DNA from: Natronosalvus vescus
Lineage (GTDB): Archaea; Halobacteriota; Halobacteria; Halobacteriales; Natrialbaceae
Assembly: GCF_023973145.1 (NCBI RefSeq)
Contig: NZ_CP099546.1
Span: 1,302,001-1,366,000 of the forward strand
Length of the DNA: 64,000 bases
Direction of reading: 5' to 3'
Shown here: positions 51,886-60,932 of the stretch, one piece after another
How the letters are laid out: the number at the start of each line of letters is the position of its first letter
How positions within the stretch are numbered: the stretch's first letter is position 1
Notes under the pieces: generated by a model
What the model saw: the letters and a program-made list of their open reading frames with translations, nothing else
What the model was told of the DNA's origin: nothing
Database searches by the model: none
Position numbers and translations under genes: made by a program

Positions 51886-52950
51886 ATGCAAATCGAACCA
51901 TTCGGCCTCGAGCGCTGGTTCGCGGCGTACGAACACGAGGCGGACATCATGCTTGCCGAGAGCGGCATCCGGAGCCTGCCGGCGAGCCGTTTCGACACCG
52001 ACCCCGGCGACCTCGGGTACGTCATCCCGACCGATGGCGACCCCGAGTTCCGCGCCGCGGTGGCGGATCGGTACGACCGCGACCCCGAAGAAGTGCTCTT
52101 CACCGTCGGTACCCAGGAGGCGAACTTCCTGGCGTTCCTCTCGATCCTCGAGGACGAACGCTCGCATGCGGTGGTGGTCACACCCACGTATCAGGCGCTT
52201 CACGCCGTCCCGGACGCTTTTGGAGACGTGACCAAGGTGTCACTCGAGCCGCCAAACTGGGAACTCGACGTTGACGCCGTTGCCGAGGCGATTCGCCCGG
52301 AAACCGATGTCATCGTGCTCAACAACCCGAACAACCCGACCGGGCGCTATCACTCCCTCGAGACCGTCGAGGCGCTGTACGACCTGGCCGAAGACAACGA
52401 TGCCTACCTCCTCTGTGACGAGGTGTACCGTTTACTGGCCGAGAATCCGTTGCCCCCGGTCGCCAGCCTCGGTGAACACGGACTCTCGACGACCAGCCTG
52501 ACGAAAGCCTACGGCCTCGCTGGCACCCGGTTCGGCTGGCTCGTGGGCGACCGCGACGTGATCGAGGCCGCCTGGACGTGGAAGGATTACACCACCATCT
52601 CGCCGTCGATATTCGGTCAACACGTCGCGAAACAGGCGCTGGGCGAGCAGGAAGACGCGATCCTCGAGGAAAACCGCACTCTCGCGGCCGAACATCGAGC
52701 GACCGTGCGGGAGTTCGTCGACGACCACGGACTCGAGTGGTACGACCCGGTCGGCGTCAACGGCTTCGTGACCGTTCCCGACGGGTTCGAGAACGGCACC
52801 GAGTTCTGTCGAACCGTCGTCGAGGAGGAGAGTGTGGTTCTCGCACCCGGCGACCTGTTCGGGTTCCCCGGCTACTTCCGGATCGGGTTCGGATTACCAA
52901 CGGACGAACTCGAAGAGGGGCTAGAGCGCGTCGGTCGCGTCATTTCCTGA
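51886..52950 (+). CDS. PLP-dependent aminotransferase class I/II
   Basis: 354-residue fold-type I enzyme starting MQIEPFGLERWFAAYEHEAD. Motifs: GYVIPTDGDPEFRAAVADRY, GTQEANFLAFLSIL, VVTPTYQALHAVP, IVLNNPNNPTGRYHSLE, YLLCDEVYRLLAE, the PLP Schiff-base Lys in TTSLTKAYGLAGTRFGWL, and FRIGFGLPTDELEEGLERV with the carboxylate-binding Arg. Substrate is unclear; the group includes alanine, aspartate and aromatic transaminases as well as capreomycidine-synthase-like proteins. It is preceded by the enolase-superfamily gene at 79 bp. Confidence 0.93.
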   Translation: MQIEPFGLERWFAAYEHEADIMLAESGIRSLPASRFDTDPGDLGYVIPTDGDPEFRAAVADRYDRDPEEVLFTVGTQEANFLAFLSILEDERSHAVVVTPTYQALHAVPDAFGDVTKVSLEPPNWELDVDAVAEAIRPETDVIVLNNPNNPTGRYHSLETVEALYDLAEDNDAYLLCDEVYRLLAENPLPPVASLGEHGLSTTSLTKAYGLAGTRFGWLVGDRDVIEAAWTWKDYTTISPSIFGQHVAKQALGEQEDAILEENRTLAAEHRATVREFVDDHGLEWYDPVGVNGFVTVPDGFENGTEFCRTVVEEESVVLAPGDLFGFPGYFRIGFGLPTDELEEGLERVGRVIS

Positions 52951-53137
52951 TCGCGGATCGTTCCCGTCGACTCCTGGCGAGAAGTCGCACACACGGATCC
53001 AGGGGAACTCACCTCGTTTGTTCTCACAACGATGGTCGTCACTGTGTTCCGGTACGCTCCGTTCGACTCTACGATCAATCGGGAAAACGTCGGTATCGGG
53101 GAGTCGCTACGGAGGGAATGTTGTAACGATGTGCCGG

Positions 53138-53164
53138 CGATCGCTCACCCGGGATCAGCGATCG
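53138..53164. terminator. Hairpin between convergent gene ends
   Basis: CGATCGCT (53138-53145) and AGCGATCG (53157-53164) are exact reverse complements with an 11-nt loop. The element lies between the aminotransferase gene and the convergent membrane-anchored protein gene, so a shared transcript-end structure is likely. Confidence 0.4.
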
Positions 53165-53189
53165 TGGTACGTGGCTACAAGGAACCCTC

Positions 53190-53765
53190 TCAGTCACCTC
53201 GAGACCGATACGGTCGACAGCTTCCCCAGAGAACCGGTGCGGTCTCGTCCCCTCCGTCGTCACCGCTCTCGACGTCCCGTCGGAGGTCGATCGGTCGGTA
53301 CCGCGCGTCAGCACATAACCGGTCGGCCAGGGCAGGCGGAATCGACACTCGCTGGCAGAGCCGCGAGACGAATAGACCGCTCGGCCCAAAGGTGAACTGG
53401 ACGTCGTAATGACGGACGCGGACGTCTTTCTCCTCGAGAACGGGATGGATCGCCTCGAGCACGCTCGCGACGAACTCGAAGACGAGTTCCATGCTCGGGG
53501 GATCGGTCATCCCGAGTTCGACGCGAACGACCGGAACGTACACGGGTTCGTCGTCTTCGATTCGTTCGACGACCGCGAGTTCGCGAACCGCTGGCGGACG
53601 CTCAAGGTGCGTCCGTTCGACCGTGTGGCTCTCGGCGAGGCACTCCTCGAGTCGACGAATCCGGTCGCTATGGGATCGATCGAGACGACTGCGCACGATC
53701 AGCAAGGCGGCGGTCGCGACGGCGGCCAGCACGAACGTTCCGGCGACCAACAGGAGTTCGGGCAT
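53190..53765 (-). CDS. Membrane-anchored haloarchaeal protein, unknown function
   Basis: 191-residue protein from the ATG at 53765: MPELLLVAGTFVLAAVATAA forms one membrane helix, followed by basic IVRSRLDRSHSDRIRRLEEC and a soluble domain. That domain includes EPVYVPVVRVELGMTDPPSM, LVFEFVASVLEAIHPVLEEK and YDVQFTFGPSGLFVSRLCQR. An upstream in-frame extension to 53912 lacks plausible signal features. The plus-strand frame over the same DNA has poor composition, so the minus gene is preferred. No family is recognised. Confidence 0.75.
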   Translation of the reverse strand: MPELLLVAGTFVLAAVATAALLIVRSRLDRSHSDRIRRLEECLAESHTVERTHLERPPAVRELAVVERIEDDEPVYVPVVRVELGMTDPPSMELVFEFVASVLEAIHPVLEEKDVRVRHYDVQFTFGPSGLFVSRLCQRVSIPPALADRLCADARYRPIDLRRDVESGDDGGDETAPVLWGSCRPYRSRGD

Positions 53766-53925
53766 CGACTGGTCAACAGTTGGCGAGCGATTCCAAAAGC
53801 GTTCGCTCTTCGTTCGCGAACTCATCGGAGATGGTTTTTGGTTTGGGAACCGGGAACTGCCTGTACCCCACCGGGAACGATCGACGGCGTCTCGAGCCGA
53901 CTCGCCGGGCAACGAGTTTCAATCC

Positions 53926-53933
53926 CTTTATGG
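53926..53933 (+). promoter_or_regulatory. TATA box of the eIF5A gene
   Basis: CTTTATGG lies 24-31 nt before the ATG at 53957, giving a leaderless transcript as is usual for haloarchaeal translation-factor genes. Confidence 0.6.
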
Positions 53934-53956
53934 CGTTCGGTTGAGTACCCCGCTGT

Positions 53957-54331
53957 ATGGCGAAACAGCAGAAAGAAGTTCGCGACCTCGGAGAAGGCGG
54001 CTACGTCGTCATCGACGACGCAGCGTGCAAAATCAACTCCTACTCGACAGCCAAACCCGGCAAACACGGCAGCGCCAAGGCCCGCATCGAGGCCAAAGGC
54101 GTCTTCGACGGGAAGAAACGCTCGCTCTCACAGCCCGTCGACGCGAAGATCTGGGTGCCGATCATCAACCGCAAACAGGGCCAAGTCGTCTCGACCGACG
54201 GCGACGACATGCAGGTGATGGACCTCGAGAGCTACGAGACGTTCACCATGCGGATCCCCGACGACGTCGACGCGTCGCCGGACGACAACATCGAGTACCT
54301 CGAGATGGAAGGCCAGCGCAAGATCGTCTGA
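53957..54331 (+). CDS. eif5a: Translation factor aIF5A (hypusine-containing)
   Basis: 124-residue archaeal homologue of eIF5A, which relieves ribosome stalling at difficult sequences such as polyproline. The modification loop [14 protein letters not shown] places the hypusine site at Lys36. The C-terminal OB domain follows from about residue 70 ([18 protein letters not shown]). Its stop overlaps the agmatinase start (TGATG at 54329-54333), implying translational coupling. In Haloferax volcanii the hypusine side chain is made from agmatine, with an agmatinase-like enzyme, so the adjacency is meaningful. Confidence 0.97.
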   Translation: MAKQQKEVRDLGEGGYVVIDDAACKINSYSTAKPGKHGSAKARIEAKGVFDGKKRSLSQPVDAKIWVPIINRKQGQVVSTDGDDMQVMDLESYETFTMRIPDDVDASPDDNIEYLEMEGQRKIV

Positions 54332-55194
54332 TGTTTCCCGGGGCGACCGCCGATCGATCGGAGGCGAACTTCGTCATCGTCGGTGCGCCCCTCGACGCAT
54401 CGACGACCTTTCAGCCGGGAACCCGATTCGGGCCCCGGCGCATTCGACACTTTTCGGAGACGTTCGACGATTACGACCACCGGACGGGCTTGCGGTTCAC
54501 TGAATGCGGTGTCCACGACGAGGGTGACATCCACGCTTGGGACGATGTCTCGGAGTACCTCGAGTTTCTCGAGGGAACGCTCAGGGACGCCGTCTGGGAC
54601 GAGGCCGTGCCGGTCACCCTCGGGGGCGAACACACCGTCACTGCGGCGGGCGTCGGCGCCGTCGACCCCGACGTGTTCGTCTGTCTCGACGCTCACCTCG
54701 ACCTACGGAGCGCGTACGATGGTAACCCACTCAGTCACGCGTGCGTGACCAGACGCATCCTCGATGCGGCCGACTTCGAGAACGCGCCAACCGCTGACGT
54801 CGAGGTCGAGGAAGCGATCATCCTCGGCGCGCGCACGGGCAACGAAGCGGAGTGGGAGCGAGCCAGTGAAGCGGACGTCACGGTCGTTTCACCCGAGGAC
54901 GTCGCCGACTTCGTCCCGGAACTCGAGTCCCGCCTCGCGGGCCGGGAAGCCTACCTCAGCGTCGACATCGACGGCGCTGACCCGGCGTATGCGCCTGGGA
55001 CGGGGACGATGGAGCCTTTCGGGCTCGAGCCTCGTGAGATGCGCGAGGTCGTGCGGGTGGTTGCACCCGCGGCGACGGGGTTCGACGTCGTCGAGGTAAA
55101 TGACCGGGACGACGGACAGGCCGCGTCACTCGCGGGAAAACTGCTTCGAGAATTCGTGTTTTCACACGCGACGGCCGTCGACGGCGGCGACTAA
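54331..55194 (+). CDS. speB: Agmatinase/ureohydrolase (polyamine and hypusine pathway)
   Basis: 287-residue Mn-dependent ureohydrolase that hydrolyses agmatine to putrescine and urea, or in haloarchaea possibly processes agmatinylated eIF5A. Metal ligands are intact: His in LGGEHTVTAAG, DAHLDLRS, and SVDIDGADPAYAPGTGTMEP. The last motif has Met where Pro is usual. The ATG overlaps the eIF5A stop by one base, so the genes form an operon. The arginine decarboxylase that would supply agmatine is encoded 17 kb away at 36846. Confidence 0.95.
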   Translation: MFPGATADRSEANFVIVGAPLDASTTFQPGTRFGPRRIRHFSETFDDYDHRTGLRFTECGVHDEGDIHAWDDVSEYLEFLEGTLRDAVWDEAVPVTLGGEHTVTAAGVGAVDPDVFVCLDAHLDLRSAYDGNPLSHACVTRRILDAADFENAPTADVEVEEAIILGARTGNEAEWERASEADVTVVSPEDVADFVPELESRLAGREAYLSVDIDGADPAYAPGTGTMEPFGLEPREMREVVRVVAPAATGFDVVEVNDRDDGQAASLAGKLLREFVFSHATAVDGGD

Positions 55195-55267
55195 GTGGGT
55201 TCGACTCACTGCGTCCCGTGGCGCAACGCAGAAATAGCGAACGCTCGTAGCCACAGGTGATTCGTGG

Positions 55268-55768
55268 ATGACGCTGTCCGATGAGGCGCTCGATCGATTG
55301 GCGGACGTAGTTGAGTTACAGCCGACGAAAAACAGTGAGTTACAGGATCGCTGGGAGCTGGAAAGTGGGAGCGAGGTGCACAGCTACCTCGAGAACGAAC
55401 TCGGGGACTACTACTTTCGTGACGACAACAGCCTGATTCGGACGACCGCTGAAGCGGCCGAACTGGTCGACGTCGAACCTGGCATCGAACTCACCGAGGA
55501 CGAAGGGCCGCCCTCGCGCGTTCGCGTGCCGGAACTGCACGCACAGATCATCGAGGTGCTCGCGGAACCGGGGGAACGCTCCCAGAGTGTCGTGTCAGTC
55601 CTCCACGACCTGCGCGAGACGTTCGATATCGATCCTGACGTCGAATCGGTGCGATCTGGATTACAGAGCCTCCGTCGCAAGGACGTCGTCGAGGTCGAGT
55701 ACCGCACGGTGCCGACGTTCCGTCTCGCCATCGAGCGCGACGAACTCGAGGTCGCCGTCGCGGCGTAA
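55268..55768 (+). CDS. DUF5797-like haloarchaeal protein with HTH features
   Basis: 166-residue protein starting MTLSDEALDRLADVVELQPT. The N-terminal 60 residues suggest a winged helix (KNSELQDRWELESGSEVHSY, LENELGDYYFRDDNSLIRTT), followed by an acidic linker. A second similar unit follows (LHAQIIEVLAEPGERSQSVV, ESVRSGLQSLRRKDVVEVEY). It resembles the haloarchaeal DUF5797 family. A regulatory or DNA-binding role is inferred only from the helical pattern. It follows agmatinase by 73 bp on the same strand. Confidence 0.83.
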   Translation: MTLSDEALDRLADVVELQPTKNSELQDRWELESGSEVHSYLENELGDYYFRDDNSLIRTTAEAAELVDVEPGIELTEDEGPPSRVRVPELHAQIIEVLAEPGERSQSVVSVLHDLRETFDIDPDVESVRSGLQSLRRKDVVEVEYRTVPTFRLAIERDELEVAVAA

Positions 55769-55813
55769 GCGCGCCGTCGCGAGGAGGGGGTTCCAGCCGG
55801 TCGGTACCGGTCG

Positions 55814-55818
55814 CCTTT
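55814..55818 (+). promoter_or_regulatory. T-run serving as deoC promoter or upstream terminator
   Basis: CGCCTTTTTACGC lies 46 nt after the DUF5797-like gene and 28-32 nt before the deoC ATG. It may be both the end of one transcript and the TATA-like element of the next. Confidence 0.35.
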
Positions 55819-55845
55819 TTACGCTGTGAGTGAGTCACACCCGGT

Positions 55846-56484
55846 ATGGATCGACGCGAACTCGCCCCTCTGATCGACCACACGGTGCTCGGGCCCGAAA
55901 CGACGCCGGCCGATATCGACGCCGTCCTCGAGGTTGCCGACGAACACGGGATGAACGCCTGTATTCCGCCCTATGCCCTCGAGAGGGCGTCCGAAGCGTA
56001 CCCGGACGTCACCCTCGCGACGGTGATCGGCTTTCCACACGGCCAGAACGATCACGACGTGAAACGCCGGGAGGGCGTCCTCGCCTGGAAGGCCGGGGCT
56101 GACGAACTCGACGTCGTGATCAACGTTGGCCTTCTCCAGGCGGGCGACGTGGAAACCGTCGAAGCCGAACTCGAGGAACTCGTCGCCGCCGTTCCCATCC
56201 CGGTCAAGGTGATCATCGAGACGGCGTTGCTGACCGACGAGCAGAAACACGACGCCTGCGAGGCCGCGAAATCGGCAGGCGCAGCGATGGTTAAAACGTC
56301 GACCGGGTTCGCCGATGGCGGTGCGACCGTCGAAGACGTCTCGCTGATGAGCGAGTACCTGCCGGTCAAAGCCAGTGGCGGCGTCGGCAGCTACAACGAG
56401 GCGATGGCCATGATCGAAGCTGGTGCCGAGCGGATCGGCGCCTCGAGTGGTTCGGCGATTCTCGAGGGTGCACCGGAGGCCTGA
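55846..56484 (+). CDS. deoC: Deoxyribose-phosphate aldolase
   Basis: 212-residue class I aldolase cleaving 2-deoxyribose-5-phosphate to glyceraldehyde-3-phosphate and acetaldehyde. Starts [20 protein letters not shown]. The Schiff-base Lys150 lies in [14 protein letters not shown]; the proton-relay Asp and Lys are in [12 protein letters not shown] and [26 protein letters not shown] is the characteristic strand-loop. Length is typical of archaeal DeoC. It converges with the M28 peptidase gene, only 21 nt away. Confidence 0.96.
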   Translation: MDRRELAPLIDHTVLGPETTPADIDAVLEVADEHGMNACIPPYALERASEAYPDVTLATVIGFPHGQNDHDVKRREGVLAWKAGADELDVVINVGLLQAGDVETVEAELEELVAAVPIPVKVIIETALLTDEQKHDACEAAKSAGAAMVKTSTGFADGGATVEDVSLMSEYLPVKASGGVGSYNEAMAMIEAGAERIGASSGSAILEGAPEA

Positions 56485-56501
56485 TCGACGTCTCCGATTT
56501 C

Positions 56502-56506
56502 TTTTT
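56502..56506 (+). terminator. T-tract between deoC and the convergent M28 gene
   Basis: TTTCTTTTTCAG begins 14 nt after the deoC stop. The run of five T residues abuts the M28 gene stop codon, fitting archaeal termination for deoC. Confidence 0.45.
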
Positions 56507-57876
56507 CAGCCCCAGGCCTCCGGCCAAATGTCCGAGGCGCGCATCCCTGGCTCGTAATCCTGCTCGAGCAGTACGTCCCGCAATGTCGGTTCTTCCACCC
56601 GTGGGGGCTCCTGTTTCGTGAGCGTTCGCGTCACAAGCGCCGTCAGCATGGCGTGCTCACGAAGGTTTCGCGGATCGACTTTATCTCGCGTATCGGCAGC
56701 CGTGTGACCCCAGCCCCGGCCACGTTCGCCGCCGTCGGCCGGTTCGCTGTGAAGCTGGAGTGACGGGACGCCCGCCCGGAGGAACGGCCAGTGATCGCTG
56801 AACGGGTGCGGGTCGGGGTCGTGAACGATCGGCTGTCCCCACTGGTCGCTCACGTCGGTGGCCATCTCCGCGAGGGGTTCCGACGCGTGGGAGTACGCCT
56901 TCAGATTTCGGAACCGACCCGCCCCGTCGACGTTGACGACCGCCCGAACGGACTCGAGGTCGAGGTCGTCGGCCAGCGCCGCCGCACCGAGTAGGCCGAT
57001 CTCCTCGCTGCCCACGCCGGCGACGCGGACGCGACACTCGAGGTCGTCCTCGATTTCGGCCAGGATCGAAGCGGCACCCAGTACGGTCGCGATGCCACAG
57101 CCGTTGTCGAGGGCCCCCTCCGCGATATCGTGGGCGTCGTAGTGGCCGAGGAGGACGATTTCCTCGTCGGTATCGGGGCCGAGTGTGCCGACCACGTTCT
57201 GACTCGAGCCCTGTGTTGTCGACGCCTCGACTGTGAGTGTCGCTCGCGCCGTCTCCTCGCCGCCGGCGTAGTCGGTGAGCCAGTCGTGGGTCTCCCTGCT
57301 GACGCCGACGCCGGGCATGGCGGCCTCGCGGTCGAAGCGCAGGGAGCCGGTTGGCGGTAGCTGTCCGGGGACGTGATTGGCGAAGAGGAACGCCTTTGCC
57401 CCCGCGTCGACGGCATGACCGAACTTCTCCATGCGATGGACGAAGCGCTGGCCGGGCGGCGTCGTCGTGCTCGCGACGACGATCGCGCCGTCCACGGCGT
57501 CGCCGGCTTCCTCGATCTCCTTCGGCGTCCCGTAGCCGACGTCGACCAGCGGGGCCTCGAGGTCGCCGGGCGGCGAGTACGGGAGGGCAATCGCGTCGAA
57601 CGTTCGCTCGACTGGCTCGGTGACAGTCAGGCTGGTGTGGCCGCGCTCCCAGTACTGGATCGGGAACGAGCGCGTCTCGACGTCGGCGACGCCAGCGTCC
57701 GAAAACGCCTCATCGACGATATCCGCCGCAGCGTATTCCCCCGGTGAGCCCCCCATCCGGTGCTCGAGCTGGGTTAATTCCGTGAGCAGATTCCACGACT
57801 GGTCGTCTCCCCATGCGTAGCCGAGGGCGGCCTCGAGGGCATCGTTCGTGGTCTCTCTATCCTCGTGTGCAGACAT
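56506..57876 (-). CDS. M28-family metallopeptidase, copy 2
   Basis: 456-residue protein starting MSAHEDRETTNDALEAALGY. Zinc and catalytic residues are conserved: GHYDAHDIAEG (His, Asp), ALDNGCG (Asp), GSEEIGLLG (two Glu), NVDGAG and GWGHTAADT (His). A PA-like insertion lies around residues 105-200 (VASTTTPPGQRFVHRMEKFG). The same layout and the shared DAHDIAEGA and SDHWPF motifs identify it as a paralogue of the protein encoded at 25435-26745. No signal peptide is visible. Substrate unknown. Confidence 0.92.
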   Translation of the reverse strand: MSAHEDRETTNDALEAALGYAWGDDQSWNLLTELTQLEHRMGGSPGEYAAADIVDEAFSDAGVADVETRSFPIQYWERGHTSLTVTEPVERTFDAIALPYSPPGDLEAPLVDVGYGTPKEIEEAGDAVDGAIVVASTTTPPGQRFVHRMEKFGHAVDAGAKAFLFANHVPGQLPPTGSLRFDREAAMPGVGVSRETHDWLTDYAGGEETARATLTVEASTTQGSSQNVVGTLGPDTDEEIVLLGHYDAHDIAEGALDNGCGIATVLGAASILAEIEDDLECRVRVAGVGSEEIGLLGAAALADDLDLESVRAVVNVDGAGRFRNLKAYSHASEPLAEMATDVSDQWGQPIVHDPDPHPFSDHWPFLRAGVPSLQLHSEPADGGERGRGWGHTAADTRDKVDPRNLREHAMLTALVTRTLTKQEPPRVEEPTLRDVLLEQDYEPGMRASDIWPEAWG

Positions 57877-58106
57877 AGCCGCAGTTCCCGGCCGGATGAA
57901 GAAAGCCGTTGGGTTGGCGGCGGCCTCCGCCGGTGTACCGTTGACTGTCCACTCTCTACCCCCTTACTGACACTTCCCCTCCATTTTTGTTCCACATAGA
58001 CTATGCAGAACATAGCCGCGAGAGTTCCTCACACACCCACGTGACGGACTCCCATGAGTTGTGTTTTCACGCAAGAACTTTCATATGCCCGATCGTAATC
58101 TCGAGT

Positions 58107-58571
58107 ATGAACAACAGCCTCGTCGTCATCGACGACACCGACCGACACCGATCGCTCCTCGAAACAGCCGGCGAACTCGCCACCGGATCGGGAACCAACC
58201 TCGTCTTGTTGCCGCTGACGTCGACCGAGGACGTCAACGCCGAGCGCGATGCAATCGGCCAGATCAGCGCCGAGCGCGTCGCCGCGTACGGAACCGACAC
58301 GGCCGAACAGCGACTGACCCGAATCGCACACACGGTTGCACGCGACGCACTCGCCGATCTCGACGCCGACGTCGACTACCAGGTCGTTCCCAAAATCGTC
58401 GATGCGAAGACGGAAGCGACGGCCATCCTCGACGCTGCCGCGGAACACGGCTGTGATCACATCTTCCTCGTCGGCCGAAAACGCTCCCCGACAGGGAAGG
58501 CACTTTTCGGCAACCTCGCTCAGTCGATCATGCTCACGTTCGACGGCCAGGTCACCGTCGAACTCGAGTAA
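58107..58571 (+). CDS. Universal stress protein (UspA family)
   Basis: 154-residue UspA-fold protein starting MNNSLVVIDDTDRHRSLLET. The N-terminal ATP motif differs from the classic VPVDGS (VVIDDTDRH), while the C-terminal loop VGRKRSPTGKALFGNLAQSI keeps the G-x-x-x-x-x-x-G-N-type phosphate contacts. DIFFerent from the copy at 7505, this one is probably a two-part fold with weaker nucleotide binding. TATA-like CTTTCATATG sits about 20-30 nt before the ATG. The divergent neighbour is the M28 peptidase gene. Confidence 0.88.
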   Translation: MNNSLVVIDDTDRHRSLLETAGELATGSGTNLVLLPLTSTEDVNAERDAIGQISAERVAAYGTDTAEQRLTRIAHTVARDALADLDADVDYQVVPKIVDAKTEATAILDAAAEHGCDHIFLVGRKRSPTGKALFGNLAQSIMLTFDGQVTVELE

Positions 58572-58628
58572 TCGAGCGACAAGCGACCTCGGCCCGTGTA
58601 CCCCGCGCGACCCGCGATCGCGAATCGA

Positions 58629-58633
58629 TTTTT
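58629..58633 (+). terminator. T-tract terminator after the UspA gene
   Basis: GCGATCGCGAATCGATTTTTAA: a run of five T residues 58-62 nt after the stop, preceded by the palindromic CGCGATCGCG. A plausible transcription end. Confidence 0.4.
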
Positions 58634-58807
58634 AACGCAGGATTAGGGCCCGACAATGCTGACTCGCGTCCGAATACCATCGGCCGGGTAATCCGGTCTG
58701 GGAGCCCAGCCACCCGTTTGGTTCCGCGGTCAATTCCGCTATCCGATTACCCTCGAGGGTCGCCCGGTATCGACAGCCTCTTTCACGCTGCCCGTCCGTG
58801 TGCTGGT

Positions 58808-60574
58808 ATGACCGAGTACTTCGAGGTTCACGAGCGCGACGGGGCCGCGCGACTGGGCGAACTCCGCCTCGAGACCCCCCGGACGACGCCGGCACTCGTC
58901 GACGACCTGCTCGAAGACGGTGGCTCCCTCTGGGCCGCCGACCGCGAGATCCCCGAAGGCGACGACTCCGCGCTGACCGTCCTCCCCTATCGCGGCTTCC
59001 CGGGCGGGACGGCTCCCGAGGTACAGGAGTCGTTCGCCGTCGACTACCCCGACGTCTCCTATCCGAGCGTGTCCGTCGTCTCGAGCGAGACCCCCGCCGA
59101 CCACGGCACTGACGCCTACGCCGTCTCCGACGTGCAGTCGGTCGTCGGCCACGGGGCGGCCCTCGTCAAGGCCGTCGTGAACGTCAAACAGGAGATTCCC
59201 GCCGATACCGCCCTGATCTTCTCCGGCGTCGCCACACCCCGAAACGTCGCCCTGCTCGCGTACGCCGGAGTCGACTGCGTCGACGCGTCCAAAGCCATCG
59301 TCGAAGGGACACGAGGGAAGTATTTGACCACCGAGTCGGCGTATTTCCTCGAGGATCTCGAGGAGTTGCCTTGCTCGTGTTCGGCCTGTCAGCAGCCCCG
59401 CTCGGCGTTCACCCGACAGGATTGCGCCGACCACAACCGCAACGCACTCGCAGCCGAACTCGCGATCGTTCGCCAGCGCATCCGCGACGGTCGCCTGCGC
59501 GACTACATCGAGGGGCAAGCCCGCCACGATCAGTGGCTCACCGCGGCGATGCGAGAACTCGACGCCCAGTGGGGGTATCTCGAGGAGCGCACCCCGATCC
59601 TCCGGACGGGGAACCTCGACGCGGCGACCGAGGACACTCTCCGTCGAGTGGAGATCCAGCGCTTTGCCGACCGGGTGACCGGCCGGTACCGAAACCGGTT
59701 CGACGCCCCGCTCGTCCTCGTGCCCTGTTCGGCCCGCAAACCCTACAGCGAGTCCCAGAGTCACAGCCAGTTCCATCGGACGATCCAGTGGCGCGGCCAC
59801 CTCGTCTCGATGACCTCGCCCATCGGCGTCGTCCCCCAGGAACTCGAGACGACGTACCCGGCCCAGCACTACGACACCGTCGTCACGGGACGCTGGTTGG
59901 CCGACGAGAAGGACTTCGTCGCCCGCGTCCTCGAGCGGTACCTCGAGCGTAACGAGTACCCACGGATCATCGCCCACGTGCCGGACGAAGGCTACCGCGA
60001 CATCGTCGGACGGGTCGAGGACGAACTCGATCTCGAGGTGACCTACACCGTCGAGCCGGGTGCCCATCCGACCGACGACGACTCGCTTGCGGCCCTGGGC
60101 GATGCCCTCTCGGGCGAGTCAGCGTACCGGAAACGCGAGCGCGAGCACAACACCGTCCGGGCCATTGCCGACTACCTGCTCGGCGACGGTGCCGGCGACG
60201 ACCTGTTCGAGGAGTTCTCCACGACGAGTCACTACCCACGCCTCCAGATCCGGGACACCGACCCCGAGGAAACCCAGCTCGCCACGATGGTACCCCAGTA
60301 CGGCACGCTCTCGTTCACCCTCGAGGGCGCACAGCGATGGGTCGAGAGCGACGCCCCGGTCAAACGACTCGAGATCGACGGCTTCGTCCCGCAGGGAAGC
60401 GTCCTGGCACCGGGCGTCGTCGACGCCGACGACGACATCCGCGTCGGCGACGAGGTGATCGTCGAGGGGCCACGAGCGTTCGGTGTCGGCCGCGCCGAGA
60501 TGTTCGGTCGCGAGATGGTCGAGAGCACGCGCGGCATCGCGTGTGAGATTCGTCACGTCGAGGAGAAAGCCTAA
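58808..60574 (+). CDS. arcS: Archaeosine synthase ArcS (alpha subunit)
   Basis: 588-residue tRNA-guanine-transglycosylase paralogue that converts preQ0 at tRNA position 15 toward archaeosine. The ArcS-specific motif PC-x3-KPY-x2-S-x2-H is exact: PCSARKPYSESQSH at residues 306-319, with the key Cys at 307. A TGT-like N-terminal part contains ATPRNVALLAYAGVDCVDAS, a zinc-type CSCSAC, and a C-terminal PUA domain (LEIDGFVPQGSVLAPGVVDA, VIVEGPRAFGVGRAEM). Starts at the ATG at 58808 (MTEYFEVHERDGAARLGELR). The following small membrane-protein genes may share its transcript. Confidence 0.96.
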   Translation: MTEYFEVHERDGAARLGELRLETPRTTPALVDDLLEDGGSLWAADREIPEGDDSALTVLPYRGFPGGTAPEVQESFAVDYPDVSYPSVSVVSSETPADHGTDAYAVSDVQSVVGHGAALVKAVVNVKQEIPADTALIFSGVATPRNVALLAYAGVDCVDASKAIVEGTRGKYLTTESAYFLEDLEELPCSCSACQQPRSAFTRQDCADHNRNALAAELAIVRQRIRDGRLRDYIEGQARHDQWLTAAMRELDAQWGYLEERTPILRTGNLDAATEDTLRRVEIQRFADRVTGRYRNRFDAPLVLVPCSARKPYSESQSHSQFHRTIQWRGHLVSMTSPIGVVPQELETTYPAQHYDTVVTGRWLADEKDFVARVLERYLERNEYPRIIAHVPDEGYRDIVGRVEDELDLEVTYTVEPGAHPTDDDSLAALGDALSGESAYRKREREHNTVRAIADYLLGDGAGDDLFEEFSTTSHYPRLQIRDTDPEETQLATMVPQYGTLSFTLEGAQRWVESDAPVKRLEIDGFVPQGSVLAPGVVDADDDIRVGDEVIVEGPRAFGVGRAEMFGREMVESTRGIACEIRHVEEKA

Positions 60575-60611
60575 GGCGAACCGCGCGTTCGATCGACTCG
60601 TATCGACCTAC

Positions 60612-60821
60612 ATGGCGACGCTCGCGACACTCACGTTCGGCCTCTTCGCACTCGGCGTCGGCACGCTCGCGTACGTACTCACGGCGAACCTCGAGCGCCA
60701 GCCGGAGTACCCGACGCTCATGACCGACAGGATGCGCCTCATCGGGTTACTCATCGCGCTCGCTGGCGGCGGACTGGCCGTGATCTTCCTCGGCTATTCC
60801 GTGATCTCGTACGTCGGATAG
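60612..60821 (+). CDS. Small two-helix membrane protein
   Basis: 69-residue protein starting MATLATLTFGLFALGVGTLA. Two membrane helices (residues 2-24 and 42-65) flank NLERQPEYPTLMTDRMRLIG. No family was recognised. Length, clean start and haloarchaeal codon use support it as real. It begins 37 nt after arcS. Confidence 0.72.
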   Translation: MATLATLTFGLFALGVGTLAYVLTANLERQPEYPTLMTDRMRLIGLLIALAGGGLAVIFLGYSVISYVG

Positions 60822-60932
60822 AGTACTGTAGCGGTCAGATGTCGACGATTCCGGCAGGGTAGCACCGAAATTGGCCCAGAACCGTCCGATTTTTCAAGCT
60901 CCTCTTCTTCTCGAGAATCTGTACGAGTTGCT

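Noticed and set aside
53409-54218. Plus-strand frame opposite the membrane-anchored protein gene
   Set aside because: The minus frame has a clean membrane helix and balanced composition; the plus frame degrades into Thr/Arg/Ser-rich sequence and runs into eIF5A.
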